Source: Isoetes taiwanensis (Eukaryota; Streptophyta; Lycopodiopsida; Isoetales; Isoetaceae). From it: a stretch of 64,000 nucleotides of DNA. This document shows, in pieces, positions 45,236 through 55,608 of this stretch (position 1 is its first letter; each line of letters begins with the position of its first letter). The position numbers and the translations under genes were made by a program. The DNA lies in NCBI GenBank assembly GCA_021234155.1, contig JAJEKV010000005.1, positions 15,846,826-15,910,825 of the forward strand, read 5' to 3'. The notes beneath the pieces are model-generated. The model was not told the DNA's origin. It saw nothing but the letters and a program-made list of their open reading frames with translations, and searched no databases.

Positions 45236-45796
45236 AAGAAGTATGTCAGTCATGGCCAAGCTACATCTTTTAGCTTGAAAATCAGGTGCTCGTTAAGGAA
45301 CCTAAACAAAACACAAGCACACCTAAACATTACTTCTATTTTGCTTGTTTAACTGCACGAATGCAGATGCATTACAGGCAGCCTGGTGCAGCAAGAAATA
45401 GAGCCATGGCACCATTTGCATACTAGATGCATGTATTGACACATATGAAGAAGCACCCTAGCAAGCAAATGGCAGGACAAATGCTTAAAGCACAACATCA
45501 AGTTTCTTAAGCTAGCACCGCAATTTTTATATTGGCTTAACAAACTTGATGTTGTCCTTTAAGCATCTGTCCTGGTATAACTAAGCAATTTGCATGCTGG
45601 GGTTCTTCTTCTTGTATGCACAGAGCCATTTTCTTGCTTGTTTATGCCAAGCAGATGCTTAAAACACAACAACAAGTTTGCTAAGCCAACATAAACATGA
45701 TATCTGCGCCATTTGCCATACACATACCAGTTTTAGTGTTGACTTAGCAAACTTGCTGTTGTGTTTTAAGCATATGTCCTAGCATAATCAAGCAAG

Positions 45797-45820
45797 TAAA
45801 TGGTGCCAGGGTGCCATTTG
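45797..45820. repeat. Short palindrome, AAATGGTGCC/GGTGCCATTT type
   Basis: AAATGG TGCCAGGGTG CCATTT can form a small hairpin. One of at least five similar words between 45.8 and 47.3 kb. Confidence 0.6.
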
Positions 45821-45860
45821 TAGCTTTTAAACAGACAACAGATATATAAGCGATCTTTGG

Positions 45861-45886
45861 GCAAATGGCGCCATGGCACCATATGC
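45861..45886. repeat. Short palindrome, GCAAATGGCGCC type
   Basis: GCAAATGGCGCC is followed by the nearly complementary ATGGCACCATATGC arm. Confidence 0.6.
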
Positions 45887-45966
45887 ATGCTTCTACAGTC
45901 CAATCTAGCTCATGTTAAACTATACTATCGAAAATAGAAAAGATCCCTAAACAGTATAGATGCCGT

Positions 45967-45993
45967 GCAAATTGCACGATGGTGCCATTTGCC
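45967..45993. repeat. Short palindrome, GCAAATTGCACGATGG type
   Basis: GCAAATTGCACGA pairs imperfectly with TGGTGCCATTTGCC. Same design as the neighbouring words. Confidence 0.55.
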
Positions 45994-46059
45994 TGACTCT
46001 ACATGCCATCCGAGTTCATTTAAAACAAAACCCAGGACCTTAAACTGAGCTAGATAGCA

Positions 46060-46087
46060 GGCAAATGGCGCAGTGGTGCCATTTGCC
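46060..46087. repeat. Short palindrome, best copy (GGCAAATGGC/GCCATTTGCC)
   Basis: The 10-base arms GGCAAATGGC and GCCATTTGCC are perfectly complementary around an 8-base centre. A related word lies at 47241-47266 (TTAAATGGCGC/GTGCATTTTAA). Confidence 0.75.
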
Positions 46088-46099
46088 TGGAAACAAACT

Positions 46100-47345
46100 G
46101 AATATATCCATTCACAAGGAAGGACATACATGTGCATTGTTGGGCGCTGGCCTTTGTTTCCACACCTTCGGTGTCTCCCAGTCTGCTCATTTCCATGTTG
46201 AGGGTCTTGATTTTCAACCAAAAAGTGGAGGTCTACTCGGAGCAGCTAGGCACTGAGCACTAGTCACTGAGCGCTAAATAAGATCAGAAATATGGGTGCT
46301 GGTGCTGAAGCATCTGGGCGCTAGGCGCTAGGCGCTGTCAGCTACGAGAAAGGTGCTGGCCTGGAGCTGTGCGCGCGAATAGCAAATGAGCCAGCTCCAG
46401 AAGGAAAACTCAAAATGTAGACATGGCCACTGGTGGTCTCGCTAGCGTCTAGCAGGTGCTGAGCGGCGAGCGGTGGGCCAGCCAGGCGCCCATCACCAAA
46501 TTAACAAAAATCGGCAAATTGCGACACTTCAAACCCCCGCCCACCAAATTTGAACTTCAAAATTTCCCGCCCACCATTCCACCTGCCCAAATTTGAACCT
46601 AAATTTAAAAATTCCCGCCTACAATTTGAAATTTGAACCTGTCGCCCATCCAAATTTGAACTGCCTGCTTTAATTTGAAAATTGCCGCTATTGTTTTTAA
46701 AAAGATTCCGCCCACTAATTTAAAATATTCCTTGACCTTTAAAGATTCGTCTTTCATGTCGTCCTCTTAAGGATCATGGTTCATTACAAATGTTTACGTG
46801 TGCAATTTAGGCGATTTCAACTCGGCTTTATCACTCCAGCTGCCGTTCGCATAAGACGTATGGCTTTTCTCATATGCTTAAACAGAAAACCTTGCGCATG
46901 CGTGCTGTTAAACGATTCCTTCTGGGCGCTCACTAAAATCCTTGGCTTCGTCCAACTTTAGGCAATTCCACTTCCGAGCGATTCCAAGTTATTCAAGGTG
47001 CATCATGCTTTAAAACCTGCTTGCTTTTGTGAGTTTAATCTCCCATTCCAGGAGTCTATACTACAACGAATCTGTCCAATATCAAGTAAGTCTACTATTG
47101 TTAATATAACTTGCATTATATTTCTAATAAATATATATATCTACTTCAATGATCTATATCCTGTTCTCCCAATGCTAAAATCCCTGCCATGTATATCCCT
47201 GAATAAAGGGGCTCAAAGTTTTTCTTTTTTGTTATATCAATTAAATGGCGCAAAGGTGCATTTTAAGGCTTCCACACTATGCGCCCTGGCTCTATTTGCA
47301 CAATGGATTGTTGCATAATGGTCAGAAAATATTCTCTGATATTAT
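46100..47345. other. Non-coding, TTTGAA/CCCGCC-rich stretch
   Basis: From 46500 to 46700 short words AAATTTGAAC and CCCGCCCACC recur irregularly. I see no ORF with support. The segment ends at the proposed LTR start of element F. Confidence 0.45.
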
Positions 47346-47885
47346 TGTGACCTCTAATAGATAGATCCTATGCTAGGTTGTTATACCTAAGTTATTAGAG
47401 GCGCATACACAATTAAGAATCATATGTGCATAGCTGATAGAAGTATTGTAAACTATTGGTTCATGGGTTAAGGTTATTATTAACCATTATACCTATGGGA
47501 AAGATTATTTCTTTTAATATCAGCATATAAGATCGAAACAGATGGTTCAAATAGCTCGGTGGTGGCAAAACCATTGGAGCTTTGGATCTCGGTTGCTTAA
47601 CCGCCGGATCCTGTTTTACCATATAACCAGAAGCCAAGATCCATCTCTTAGTGAGCCGGATCTAGCAGAACAATGTCGAATGAGTACGGTTATTTGTGCT
47701 ACAGTGTTTGAGCCATTCCCATTGCTACAGTAATATTCGACATTGAGTTTAATGGTCTTTTGTTTTATTATCAATAAGGAAGTTGAGACTTAAGCTATTG
47801 AATCAAGTTGATACTTATTAGACTAGATCAAGTTGTTTAAATTGAAAGTGATTTTATCTTGTTGAATTTACTTGATCTAACAACA
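47346..47885 (+). mobile_element. Probable 5' LTR of copia element F
   Basis: It ends two bases before a clear primer site. The start is placed at TGTGACCTCTAATAG because a TG is needed; no second LTR is in the window to test it. A 50-base imperfect palindrome (CCTCTAATA near 47350, TATTAGAGG near 47400) lies at the start. Confidence 0.4.
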
Positions 47886-47887
47886 AG

Positions 47888-47899
47888 TGGTATCAGAGC
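47888..47899 (+). other. Primer-binding site of copia element F
   Basis: TGGTATCAGAGC, the perfect initiator methionine tRNA complement, followed 15 bases on by the gag ATG at 47915. Confidence 0.92.
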
Positions 47900-47914
47900 A
47901 CCAGGTTCAAGGTC

Positions 47915-48594
47915 ATGGCCAGTAGATTTGGAGCAAGTTTGCTCAATGCTGTTGAAGTCTATAAAGGGGGGGCAGAATTTCAAATCTGGAAAAACCAGAT
48001 TATGCATATTCTGGAAGTAGAGGAACTTCGGGAACTTGTAGATCCCAATACAGGTGAGGATGATGCAGATGACACATCTTCTACAAGTGTTGCTGGTGCT
48101 GGTGCAAGCTCAACAGCTGGAGAAGTTAGAGGAGGAGGATCAGCAAATCCTAGTGGAGAAGGAAGCAGCTCAGCAAATGCAATCAGAATTGCAAAAATAA
48201 AGGAGGCCAAAGGAATCATTTGAAGTAAGGTTGGCCCGACCATTATGCTGAAACTCAGAGGTAAGACACCCAGGCAGATGTGGAATTATTTGCTTAAAAA
48301 TTATGAGGCTAAGACATCTTCCCAAATTGATGTTTTGGAGACTGAACTAAGGAATCTAAGATTTCATGAGGATGATGATGTATCAGAATTTTTTAATAAA
48401 TTTGATAACATCATAGCAGACGTAGATGGAGCTGGAGTAGTTATTAATGAAAGGTATCAAGTCTTATCTATTGCTAGGGTAGTGGCATCCAATGAACTTC
48501 TATCTGTCCTAATCAGAAATGTAGCAAAAACCAACTTAAGGCAGAAAACATGTTGAGGACAGAAATTGAACAAAGGAAGGTTAGAAAAGAATAT
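47915..48594 (+). pseudogene. gag: Copia gag of F, N-terminal part
   Basis: MASRFGASLLNAVEVYKG, AEFQIWKNQIMHILEVEEL start a Ty1/copia capsid (UBN2/Retrotran_gag type). After a Ser/Gly-rich stretch and one in-frame TGA at 48221 it continues LKLRGKTPRQMWNYLLKNY, LETELRNLRFHEDDDVSEF, FDNIIADVDGAGVVINERYQ. One frame change near 48540 leads into TEIEQRKVRKEY, where the LINE is inserted. It resumes at 52585. Confidence 0.85.
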
Positions 48595-48657
48595 TATTAT
48601 TATATCATTGCCCTATGGGGCCTTGAAGGCCAAAGATCCTGAAAACAAACATTATTT

Positions 48658-50396
48658 TCACAAGGTTCTCAATAGGAATGAACGATGTTCATCTATTGTT
48701 TTAATATAACATCTAGTTTCTTCTAAATCTAATGTAAAGAGGGAACTAAATCTTCCAACATGGATATTGTACCTTTCTCTGATATCTGCATAAGCTGAGC
48801 ACACAGTGAAAACATGATTTTCATCTTCTACACATGCCAAGTCACACAACTTGCAGACCCGATTCTCGATGGGTATTTTGAGCCATCTGCCCACTTCGAT
48901 TTCCAATTTGTGTGAGCTGACCCGGTATCTGGAAATCACTTGTCTGGTTCTTCTGGGCATGTAAGCGGATAGGTATGCCTGCTCCATATAATCTGTCATG
49001 GTGTTTACTGTATTTTTGTAATGCGACATCCTGCGCCCTGGTGTGGCCCAAAGTTTGTTTATGGCCAGCCCTTGGAGCAAAACTCGTGTTTCCTCTTTTC
49101 CCTTCGGCCAATTTGCATGTGTGACCCCCCATTTGCTGGCCCATTCCTGCATATCTCGGAACCATCCCTGCTCTTTTGAACTTTGTAGTGCTTGAAAGGA
49201 GAGTCTGCTTTCCGGTTGTTCTTCAATTCTGTTAACGAAATTGATTGTCTGATACAAAGCTTCCAGCTCAAGAGGGAACATGCCAGTCTCTGCCAGAATG
49301 ATTGCATATGGAATAGTATATTTAATGCCTAATTCTCCACAGATAAATAGCTTCTGAACAGATTCGATCTGCCCCCATAATTTCTGAGATATTCTCGGTC
49401 CCCAGATTGGTGACCCATAAAGGATTACCGTTTGTACCAAAACCTTGAAAAGCATTTTCCTGAGATCCCAATCCCAGAGAAAAAGTTTAACACATTTCGA
49501 AAGCATGGCATATAGAGCAGATTTTCCACCTGTCACCCTTCTCTGAATACACTCCTTCCATGTGTATTTTGCAGCAAAATCTATACCCAAATACTTGAAA
49601 CACTCCACAGTTTCTATCTTCTCTCCTTTATATGTGAAATCTGGCCGATCTCGTGTTCCAAATTGCATAATTTTGGTTTTCTTCACATTGACTTTCATTT
49701 TCCTTGCCATACAAAATTGCTCTAACCTGTCAAGGTGTGCTTGAAGGACATGTCTCTTTTCAGCCAGCAGAACCACATCGTCCGCATAAAGCAGTAATTG
49801 GACCACATATTGTCCAAGTCTGGTACCTGCATGATGATTTCCCTGCATCCACTCATCAAGTTCATCAATGAATAAGCCAAATAATGTTGGAGATAGCGGG
49901 CAGCCTTGACGAACACCTATATTGTTCTTTATCAGGGTCGATGTATCTTGGGATAGTGTTACCAACACCTCAGAGTAAAGCTGAGAGACTTCCCCTTTGA
50001 GTTCATCTGGGACTCCAAGCTGCACCATTCTTTCTCCCAATTCCTTTCTTGGGACAGTGTCAAACGCTTTCGTGAAATCCACGAAAGCCACATATAGGGC
50101 CCTGTTTGGTGCTTTAGCTTGTTCAATAAGAACACGAAGCGTGAGCGCGTGATCTAAAGTATTATGTTCTCTCCTAAAGCCAGCTTGTGATGGAGCTCGT
50201 TTGTCATGATCTTCTGCCCAAGTACTAAGTTTTCTCTCCAGCAATGCTCCTAAAAGTTTAGTGTATGTGCTGCCAATTAAGATTGTTCAGTAATTCTGGA
50301 CTTGATTTTTATCTCCTCCCTTGTATATTGGATGCACTCGATTTACTGTCCACTCTTCTGGCAGCCCTTCTCTAATGCTTTGATTTAACGTACTGG
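48658..50396 (-). pseudogene. LINE ORF2, reverse transcriptase part
   Basis: The frame is open from 50244 to 48658 (528 codons) and extends upstream through TSTLNQSIREGLPEEWTVNR and HPIYKGGDKNQVQNY with one TAA at about 50287. Motifs: QAGFRREHNTLDHALTLR, VDFTKAFDTVPRKEL, GVRQGCPLSPTLFGLFIDEL, the catalytic YADD (LLLYADDVVLLAE), KTKIMQFG, and a C-terminal zinc-like CKLCDLACVEDENHVFTVC. This is a complete non-LTR reverse transcriptase fold. One frameshift near 50396 separates it from the middle part. Confidence 0.93.
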
Positions 50397-50948
50397 TAAG
50401 TTTTGTGAGAGTATGAATGCCCCCCATTTAAACAGCTCTATGCAAATGCCTTGCACATCATGTGCTTTGCCATTTTTCATGCTTGACAGTGTCTCACACA
50501 CCTCTGATATAGAGAAAAGATCTATGTCTGGCGCTGAGAATTGCATGTTCTCAATCCCGTCTATATTGTATATTGACTTAACCAAACCCATCAGATCGTG
50601 CTGGTCCAGGACAGGTGCATCTGCGTTTCCCTGTAGAGCTTTCCAAAAAGATCGTGGGTTTTCCTTAATTTGTGCTTCTAGATTCAACTGTCTTTTCTTA
50701 AAATAAGCTCTCTTTTTCTGCCTCAAGTACGATCTGTACCACTTTGGTTTGTGAACACATCCCTGTGGCAATGCCGCTCTTGCTTTCTGACAGTCTGCAT
50801 CCCACCAAGCATTGATTGGTTTGCTTTGCGAACGTTTTCTTGTTAAGCCAAAAACCTGTTTTGCAGCTTGCAGCAGCACTTGTGAGAGTTGGTTGACATC
50901 TGGAACAAGTTTCCCTTGCCACTCTACAGATGCCATTGTTTCTTCCAC
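50385..50948 (-). pseudogene. LINE ORF2, linker between endonuclease and RT
   Basis: It reads VEWQGKLVPDVNQLSQVLLQ, INAWWDADCQKARAALPQG, RSFWKALQGNADAPV and SSMKNGKAHDVQGICIELFK, the last being the N-terminal RT motif (NGKA.G.DGI..E) of LINEs. A TAA at 51003-51005 separates it from the endonuclease and a frameshift at its end from the main RT frame. Confidence 0.88.
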
Positions 50949-51002
50949 CTGCCTTGCATATGATTCTTTCCAGCTTTGATTAATCTTGAGTCTCGGACGG
51001 AA

Positions 51003-51812
51003 TTAAGCTTCATTCTTCCTTCTGGCTGTGATCTTAAGTTCCAAGAATATGGGTTTGTGATCTGATTCCGGTAGCAACTCGCCAATTCTGAAATTGGTGA
51101 TCCGGTCTGCCCTTCCAGTGATAAGATAATCTATTGTGCTGGAACCAGCATGATTTTCATATGTATACTTCCCAGAATGTGGAAAAAAGCTTGTGCCATT
51201 CAATATTTTCAAACTGCAAATGGTGCACAATTCTAGAAGTTTTTCTCCCATCGAGTTCATGATCCGATCCTCTGATGTTCTTTCATAACACGGTTCTTCC
51301 ACTTCCTGTAACCGGACATCTGAAATATCTTCAAATGTCACGGATTGTTTTTGCCCTGTTCTTGCATTGAAATCACCTAACAATATTACTTCTCCTATTT
51401 TGTTGTATTCCATGACCTCCATACAAAGTTCACGAAGTGGATCTGATCTATCATATCCTTGTTTATCATATGTACTGGCAGACAATGGAGCAAAATAGCA
51501 TACCCCTAAATATAGACCTCTTATTTTGATCCATATGAATTGTTTATTGCTGTCTATACATACGAGTTCTATATCTGATGAGATTTCTTTTTTGCTGTAT
51601 ACTGCTATTCCACCAAACCCGCGTCCCACTATGTTTTCTTTTTTATTCCAGATATTCCCAATTAAAACAAACCCTGGTAAATCTGGTAATGGTTTTGTCT
51701 GGTGCTCCCAAGTTTCGTTGAACAGAAGGATATCTTGTTGCTCCCAATTTGACCAAGTAGCTGCTATCTTAACCTGGTGAAGACCGTGTGCATTCCACAT
51801 ACTAACCTTCAA
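51003..51812 (-). CDS. LINE ORF2, AP-type endonuclease part
   Basis: A 269-codon frame with the apurinic endonuclease motifs in order: N in WNAHGL, E in FNETWE, GFGGIAVY, Y in GVCYFAP, D in LLGDFNART, TIDYLITG and the terminal SDHKPI. The enzyme nicks target DNA to prime reverse transcription. The frame closes with KNEA and TAA just before the linker, so ORF2 is interrupted once here. Confidence 0.93.
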   Translation of the reverse strand: MKVSMWNAHGLHQVKIAATWSNWEQQDILLFNETWEHQTKPLPDLPGFVLIGNIWNKKENIVGRGFGGIAVYSKKEISSDIELVCIDSNKQFIWIKIRGLYLGVCYFAPLSASTYDKQGYDRSDPLRELCMEVMEYNKIGEVILLGDFNARTGQKQSVTFEDISDVRLQEVEEPCYERTSEDRIMNSMGEKLLELCTICSLKILNGTSFFPHSGKYTYENHAGSSTIDYLITGRADRITNFRIGELLPESDHKPIFLELKITARRKNEA

Positions 51813-51824
51813 GGCCCGAGATTC

Positions 51825-52475
51825 CTAGCTTCTCTGCTTCTTGGTTATCACAGCTTTTCCATTCTGATCCAGGTAAGCCACTACTCTTGTGTCCCTTGCC
51901 TCCTTGACTTTACTCCATTCCTTCTTCCTAAACTCTTGTTGTGCAGGTGTCAGGTCTACATCTAACCAGATCTTGTGGCCTTTGAGAGCTATTCTGTTTT
52001 GAATGATTTGGTCACGGGCTTCTTTCGAATTGAATCTGACTAATATAGGTCTGGTGTACAGACCAGGTTTCCCCAGCCTTCTCCCAGACACAAATTGTGG
52101 ATCGTGTATGTGCATGATTTCTTTAAAGCAATGGCTAATTACTTCGTTTATATCTTCATCATTTGTCTCTACCAAGCCTGAAATCTTCAAGTTCTTAGCT
52201 CTAAGTTCTAGGTCAGCTTGTTCTGCTATGACATGTTCTTGATGAAGTTGCATCTGTTCCCTTGTGGTCTCCGCAACTAAGGCTGCCAGCTTTAATTCCA
52301 GCATTCGGATTTGTGCTGTATACTCTTCGTTTGGTGACTGTACTATGGCTTCATGCTGAATTTTCCAAGCTTCTGTGTTTTTTTCTAGAGCATCGTGCAA
52401 CTCTTTTTTGAGCGATGAAACTTCTTCTCTTAATCCCAAGACCTCTGATTTCAATTCATGGAGTAGAGCAACCAA
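51825..52475 (-). CDS. LINE ORF1 protein, coiled coil plus RRM-like domain
   Basis: A 216-codon frame. The first 100 residues are heptad-rich (LKSEVLGLREEVSSLKKEL, AQIRMLELKLAALVAETT), followed by LKISGLVETNDEDINEVISH, SGRRLGKPGLYTRPILVRFN and LKGHKIWLDVDLTPAQQEFR, the pattern of L1 ORF1p (Transposase_22: RNA-binding RRM and C-terminal domain). It acts as an RNA chaperone that coats the LINE transcript. The start may lie further upstream, near 52560, beyond an in-frame stop. Confidence 0.85.
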   Translation of the reverse strand: MVALLHELKSEVLGLREEVSSLKKELHDALEKNTEAWKIQHEAIVQSPNEEYTAQIRMLELKLAALVAETTREQMQLHQEHVIAEQADLELRAKNLKISGLVETNDEDINEVISHCFKEIMHIHDPQFVSGRRLGKPGLYTRPILVRFNSKEARDQIIQNRIALKGHKIWLDVDLTPAQQEFRKKEWSKVKEARDTRVVAYLDQNGKAVITKKQRS

Positions 52476-52584
52476 CTGGGCCGAATCCCCTTCGTATTCA
52501 ATCAGTTTCCCTGGTGAACGTCAGATCTCGTCCTTCTCTTTTTTCTTAGCCATACGAAAACCCTGATCTCTTTTTTCTTAGCCA

Positions 52585-53634
52585 TATGAGGAAGCTAGTG
52601 AAATACTCTATGCTAGGGGAAAAGGACGAGCAGGTCCTTGCTTTTATTGTAATGCTGAAGGTCACATTAAAGCCAATTGCCCTAAGTTATCAAAAACAAA
52701 TAGATGCTTTAATTGCTAAGGGTTTGGACATGTTGCTGCAAATTGTTTCAGCCCAAAAGATCAAGATAGAAACAGAGGTGCAGCCAGTAGAGGCAGGGGA
52801 TACAATGCAAGAGGAGCTAATTCTAGAGCAAGAGGGGATTTTAGAAACAAAGGGAGAGGAAGACCAACTAGTGTGAACATAACAAGAGAAGCAATTGAAG
52901 AAGAACCTGAGGAAGAATTGGACGAGAATGCAGAGGTAATTTCAAAAACACTTTCAGTTTCTGAAAATGGTTCTAAGAATGATGATAATCTATTTGTCAT
53001 AGATAGTGGAGCTGAAAGAAGCGTAATTAAATCCAAATGCAGATTAAAGGAGAAGAATAGCAGAATTTCCAGTTTTGTTTCAATGGGAGATGGCAAACTA
53101 GAGAAAGTTGAAGAAGGACTTTTGGAGCTTTATGATTTGGAAGGGAAAATTGTCGTGCTTGACAAAGTGTTTTGGGTGCCTAATATAGTGAAAAATCTCA
53201 TTTCTGTTACACAGTTGGTAGATCTTGGGTATCATGTGACCTTTGAAAGGTTATTTTGTAAGGTTATGATGGATAATAAAATCAAATTTCTTGGGAAAAG
53301 AATTGGCAAACTTTTTGGTTTTTATAATGATATGGCAGATTCAATTAATTCTGTAATGATGCCTACTTTACAAACATGGCATGAGAGACTTGGGCACACA
53401 CATGCAAACAATATAAACTATATGATTAAAAGAGGAATGATTATAGGAGAAGAAAGCAATGAAGTGAATTTTCAATGCAAGGGCTGTCTACTGGGAAAAA
53501 ACAGCAGGCTACCATTTCCAAAGCATGCAAAAAGAGCAAAGGAAATTCTGGAAATCGTGCATAGTGATCTTTGTGGACCTTTAAATGTAAGGAGCATACA
53601 TGGAAAGAGGTATTTTATTACCTTCATAGATGAT
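52585..53634 (+). pseudogene. pol: Copia F: gag C-terminus, protease, integrase N-terminus
   Basis: After the LINE the frame resumes YEEASEILYARGKG and a zinc knuckle CFYCNAEGHIKANC; a second knuckle follows with a TAA inside (CFNC-stop-GFGHVAANC). From about 52873 the frame is open: protease active site VIDSGAERSV, the VFWVPNIVKNLISVTQLV segment, gag-pre-integrase WHERLGHTHANNINYMIKRG, the HHCC zinc ligands in C..C (CKGCLLGK), and integrase core start HSDLCGPLNVRS and YFITFIDD. It is cut there by element G. Domain order PR-INT before RT is copia-type. Confidence 0.9.
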
Positions 53635-54145
53635 TTAGTCCTGTACGTGTTGGTACAGGACTATTCATGCATACGACGGACCAAGTCAAGGACAAGGATC
53701 CACAGGCAGGCACAGGTCAGTCATCAAAGGCCCCGCAGAAGACCAAGCAGACCACGCAGTCAAAGCCCACGCCTGCCGTCAAGAGGAGGCGCTCAGACAA
53801 GTGATGGCCCGTCACCGCCAGCGTCAGCGTCAGCGTGATTTCAGGCATTTCAAGAGGCACCGCCAGTGTTCCTGCAAATCAGGCCTCTTTCCAGGAGTCG
53901 GCACCGAAATCAGTCAGAGTGTCTATATTGGGCCAAAGGCCATTGTACTATATATATGAGTAGAGCTAGCACATGAGTTTTTAGATGAGTTTTGAGTCTC
54001 ATCGCATTGTTCTCTTTTGCTTTCTGTTCTCTTTTTCTTGTTCTTTTTGCAAATCCCGCGTGACATAGCTCCCAGATTCTCCTTGTTAGATCCAAGGGTC
54101 CTCACGGAGGGCTGTCTTTGCGAGGGATTCGAACCGGACCTCAAA
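53635..54145 (+). mobile_element. Left terminal repeat of G
   Basis: Nearly identical to 55605-56193 except for one internal deletion. It contains TATATATATGAGTAGAGC (about 53939), a candidate TATA box, and the palindrome AGTCCTGTAC..GTACAGGACT at its very start. Confidence 0.85.
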
Positions 54146-54275
54146 TCTTGCGCATGCTGCCGGGTACGATCTTTCTTTTTCCTCTCTTTCCATCATGTCG
54201 GCTTCGGGTTTCCTCTGAAGAACTTCTTTGCCAAAGCGGTGGCTGCGCTGGACAGGCGCCATCAACGGCCTTGGT

Positions 54276-55608
54276 GTTAGGGACATGTATGTCTTCACTT
54301 ACGACATTGAGGGCGGTCATGTCCGCTCCAGAGCTCAGTCGGTACCTCCTACACCTCGTGCTCATTCTCGACCAGGGTCTCCCCCTGTGTGTAGGCATTG
54401 CTCTCAACCGCAGTCCCCACAACATACCCCTGTTCAGCCCACGCCTCACTATTTCCAGACTCCTGAAAGCACCTATATTAATATCCCTTCAGGCCATACC
54501 CCTCAGCCATCCCAACCTTCTTCACCTCCTGCTGGAATGGGCTACCATCATGTGTCCTTTGGCCCTTCCCACGTTCATGGACTTCCATCTTCTCCATCTT
54601 TTCAGCACGCTCTTCCTGTTTACCAAACCACTGATCTCAAGCCTAATGAGGAAGGCTCTCATGCCCCTTCCCCACCTGATGCTACTTTCTTTGGACCACC
54701 GGGTTTTTCCGTTCCACCACCTTGCTCTCAGTCACAGGCTATTCCACCTCTCTATGCCTCTGCATATCCTCCACCGAATCCACCTGTCTATGCTCAAGTT
54801 CCACCTTCATCTCCCACTCATAATTTGAAGCTGACTTATCCAACTTTTGGTAACACTAAAACCTCTGGATCAGAGTGCTCAAGCCCACATGGAGGAATTC
54901 GAAGCCTTGGCCATTTTGAATGGTCATGCGCAACCACAACTCAAATTTTACATCTTTTCGACCACGCTCAGAGGCGCCCCTCATCAGTGGTTAATGGCCA
55001 ACAAAAGTCACTGGAAACAGAGTTGGCATGAAATGAAAACCGCCTTTCTGTCTCATTATGGCACCACGGATGATGATCAACTTCTTCTCAAGCAACTCAA
55101 TGACCTTCAGCAAGAGCCCACGGAGTCAGCCGGGGACTTTGCGGGTCGTCTTCACATACTGGTCAGCAAACTTCAGGAGTACCCCACGCAAAGCCAGATT
55201 CTGGTCTAGTTTCTGCAGGGCCTTCCTCCTGCCATTTGCCTCATGACAGAATACCTGCGTCCGAAGTCTCTGGAGCAGACCATTGAGTTGGTCAGTCACT
55301 CGGTCAATGTTTCTTCTCGAGGTGTTGCTCTCACGGAACTCCCTTTCATGCCCCCCGTCATGGTCCCACAGAATGTTGTCCAGCCTCAGCAAACGAATCC
55401 TCAACGCTCACAGATCTGGTGTCATATTTGCAAACATCAAGGCCACTTGGCAAATGAATGCAACTCCTCAAATGGACCTCCTCACTGTAAACGGTGCAAT
55501 ATGTGCAATCATGCCACAGAAGAATGCACTCGTTCTCATCCTACCCCTTTCAGGCAAAAGATGGTCTTTCAAGTCCAGACCACGCCTCAACAACAACAGT
55601 CATATTAG
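54276..55608 (+). pseudogene. gag: Gag protein of G
   Basis: A Pro/Ser-rich N-terminus (YDIEGGHVRSRAQSVPPTP, TPQPSQPSSPPAGMGYHHV) leads through one frame change near 54890 to a plant gag domain (FEALAILNGHAQPQLKFYIF, LRGAPHQWLMANKSHWKQSW, LNDLQQEPTESAGDFAGRL). One TAG (55207-55209) interrupts it. It ends with zinc-binding CHICKHQGHLANEC and CKRCNMCNHATEEC. The final stop, TAG, is formed by the first bases of the right terminal repeat. No protease, RT or integrase follows. Confidence 0.82.

Larger units (their letters stand above)
48595..52584 (-). mobile_element. Nearly full-length LINE inserted in copia gag
   Basis: On the minus strand it has an ORF1 with coiled coil and RRM-like part, then an endonuclease-reverse transcriptase ORF2, and ends in an ATAATAATAATATT tail rather than poly(A). 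The copia codons on both sides join cleanly (KEY, YEEASEILY). Shared ATAT at the two borders may be a short target duplication. Near the 5' end a 20-base word (TCTTTTTTCTTAGCCATA) is present twice, at about 52535 and 52569. Confidence 0.88.

Noticed and set aside
47346..47410. tRNA or small RNA gene in the CCTCTAATA palindrome
   Set aside because: The stem is interrupted, no tRNA cloverleaf or A/B boxes can be drawn, and it lies at a likely LTR start.
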